A stretch of DNA of 64,000 bases from Bradyrhizobium sp. BRP22 (lineage in GTDB: Bacteria > Pseudomonadota > Alphaproteobacteria > Rhizobiales > Xanthobacteraceae): positions 1 to 64,000 of the forward strand of contig NZ_JADYVX010000022.1 in NCBI RefSeq assembly GCF_020194175.1, given 5' to 3'. The notes under the pieces were generated by a model that was not told where the DNA came from, did not search any database, and saw only the letters and a program-made list of their open reading frames with translations. The number at the start of each line of letters is the position of its first letter. The stretch's first letter is position 1. The translations under genes and the position numbers were made by a program. Positions 63,058 to 64,000 of the stretch are shown piece after piece.

Positions 63058-63378
63058 GGCGGAGATTCTGCAGCGTTTCCAACGTGATTCGCCCCGTCCA
63101 GCCTTTGCGCGAAAAACATTCCGCTTCCGTCGTCGGGCAAATCAGTGATTTAACTCCGCGCGTCTCACCCAAATGAGGGGCGGCTCGCGATCGTCACGAA
63201 CGTGCGGTGGGATGCGGTGGACGTGACGGGTGTGACTGACGAGCACACACATCACGGACGGCGAAGTCGTGTGGTTCTGGCGCCCCGACGCTGGCGCTAA
63301 GTTCTGTTCGTTGAACGGAGCGACGGTGGCAAGAAAGCCCGGTCACCGAGAAGAGCACGAAGTAAGCCGTAAACCACT

Positions 63379-63482
63379 GCGCAGGGAAAGCCGGTGTTGC
63401 TCCGGTTGACCTGTGGTCCTACCCCCGTGCTTTTTGTTGCACGGGGCCCACGGGTGCAGCCGGCACCCGGCTTTCCCTGCGC
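63379..63482. repeat. Strongly structured repeat element with perfect 16-bp terminal stem
   Basis: Outer arms GCGCAGGGAAAGCCGG (63379–63394) and CCGGCTTTCCCTGCGC (63467–63482) are exact complements. Inside is the hairpin CCCCGTGC/GCACGGGG (63423–63446) with an 8-nt U-rich loop, and GGGTGC...GCACCC. It resembles an abundant Bradyrhizobium intergenic element; the upstream 63170–63378 shows nothing coding. Open frames through it are probably spurious. Confidence 0.75.
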
Positions 63483-63564
63483 CCTCAGCTATCGAAGAGG
63501 GCGAAACGAGGCGCAAGACTCGGGCAATCAATGCTGCGAGAACGTGAACTCATATCCCCTCCAC

Positions 63565-63710
63565 CGTCATGCCCCGCCAACGGGTCGGCGCGTACGCGCC
63601 GCCCGATGACAGGCTCCGGCGGGGCATCCAGTACCCGACGGCCTCTCGGCGTAAGCACGACTGCCTCTGGAATACTGGATCGTCCGGTCAAGCCGGACGA
63701 TGACAGCGGA
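63565..63710. repeat. Composite intergenic repeat with CATCCAGTA/TACTGGAT and CGTCCGG hairpin
   Basis: Contains CATCCAGTA…TACTGGAT facing arms and CGTCCGGTCAAGCCGGACG, a tight hairpin. Sequence CATGCCCCGCC and GGCGGGGCAT are also mirrored. It is non-coding. Confidence 0.65.
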
Positions 63711-63773
63711 GAGCTGTTTGACAATTGAATCAGATCTCTCCGTCCGTCGTCGCTGCTTTCGCAGGGGCGACAG

Positions 63774-63860
63774 TAGGTTGGGTCGAGCGCAGCGAAACCC
63801 ATCAATCTTGCCGCTCACTCCATTGCGATGGGTTTCGCTGCGCTCGACTCATCCTACCTA
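63774..63860. repeat. Inverted repeat GGTCGAGCGCAGCGAAACCCATC (copy 2)
   Basis: TTGGGTCGAGCGCAGCGAAA…CCATC faces GATGGGTTTCGCTGCGCTCGAC. It shares its unit with 57214–57290 and lies 100 bases before leuS. Confidence 0.8.
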
Positions 63861-63960
63861 TGAGGACGGGGCAAGTGCCCAACCCGTTGACCCCGCAGCC
63901 AATTCTATGGCCTAGTCCGCCGTCTTCTAAACGGCCGAAAGGCCCCAAGAGCCCTGCTCC

Positions 63961-64000
63961 ATGACCTCCGAACGTTACAACGCCCGTGAATCCGAGCCGC
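63961..64000 (+). CDS. leuS: Leucyl-tRNA synthetase, N-terminal 13 codons (cut by window end)
   Basis: ATG at 63961 begins MTSERYNARESEP, the standard start of alphaproteobacterial LeuRS, which continues past the window. The enzyme charges tRNA-Leu. The neighbourhood (YggS, diguanylate cyclase, then leuS) supports the call. Only 40 bases are visible. Confidence 0.8.
   Translation, partial: MTSERYNARESEP

Noticed and set aside
63343..63531. 62 aa minus-strand frame GAGKAGCRLHPWAPCNKKHGG-like
   Set aside because: It lies inside a palindromic structured repeat, has no RBS that I can see, and its likeness to other annotated ORFs is explained by repeat copies.

Overview
The window is GC-rich chromosomal DNA that looks like an alphaproteobacterium of the Bradyrhizobium type (Nitrobacteraceae). 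The basis is gene order and protein style: the hemD–mitofilin–hemY cluster divergent to tsaD–gpsA, rsmB–heparinase–purH, tandem glnK/glnK–amtB, and the ftsK–lolA–xthA block running toward leuS. Short intergenic repeats typical of that group are dense. The genus is an inference, because no rRNA is present. Almost everything reads as core housekeeping DNA. I see no prophage, integron, CRISPR array, insertion sequence or secretion cluster.

Layout. 1–9.2 kb: glutamine amidotransferase, SDR, TerB-like protein, class III nucleotide cyclase, cytochrome P450, MFS exporter with an extra C-terminal domain, a small secreted Cys-rich protein and a polysaccharide deacetylase. 9.2–17.4 kb: tRNA-Thr(CGU), hemY–mitofilin–hemD facing away from tsaD–gpsA–EVE protein, and topoisomerase IB. 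17.8–22.1 kb: acs, a ten-cysteine Kazal-like protein, L,D-transpeptidase, nuclease and an SdhAF4/DUF1674 protein. 22.3–31 kb: RsmB-type methyltransferase, heparinase II/III-like protein, purH behind a ZTP riboswitch, UMF1-type MFS and gamma-glutamyltransferase. 31–41.2 kb: transporters, SDR, serine hydrolase, divergent GST/DUF2239 pair, MATE pump, ketopantoate reductase and a PQQ-type sugar dehydrogenase with a diheme cytochrome c. 41.5–49 kb: tRNA-Gly(GCC), thioredoxin/YbbN, Lon-N protein, a TetR regulator with divergent target, Trm112, Ubi hydroxylase, TesB and a GYF/DUF898 membrane protein. 48.9–51.7 kb: nitrogen sensing and ammonium uptake (glnK, amtB remnant, glnK, amtB). 51.7–52.4 kb: vapBC toxin–antitoxin. 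52.5–64 kb: aminotransferase, ftsK, lolA, xthA, a cNMP-binding protein, response regulator, second L,D-transpeptidase, YggS, diguanylate cyclase, a repeat-rich kilobase and the first 40 bases of leuS.

Several parts work together. The two PII proteins and AmtB form the ammonium-control module. The dehydrogenase and c4-type cytochrome form a periplasmic oxidation chain. purH is probably controlled by its ZTP riboswitch. The TetR gene has two palindromic operators between itself and its divergent target. vapBC carries a twin 9-bp operator.

The most interesting non-gene signals are: (1) a deleted, frameshifted amtB C-terminus between the two glnK genes; (2) two families of MITE-like repeats sharing TAGAGC termini, whose terminal TAG is the stop codon of four flanking genes; (3) a clear ZTP riboswitch; (4) operator-like palindromes at 35.8, 38.0, 44.4 and 52.4 kb; (5) a strongly structured element with a perfect 16-bp terminal stem at 63.4 kb.
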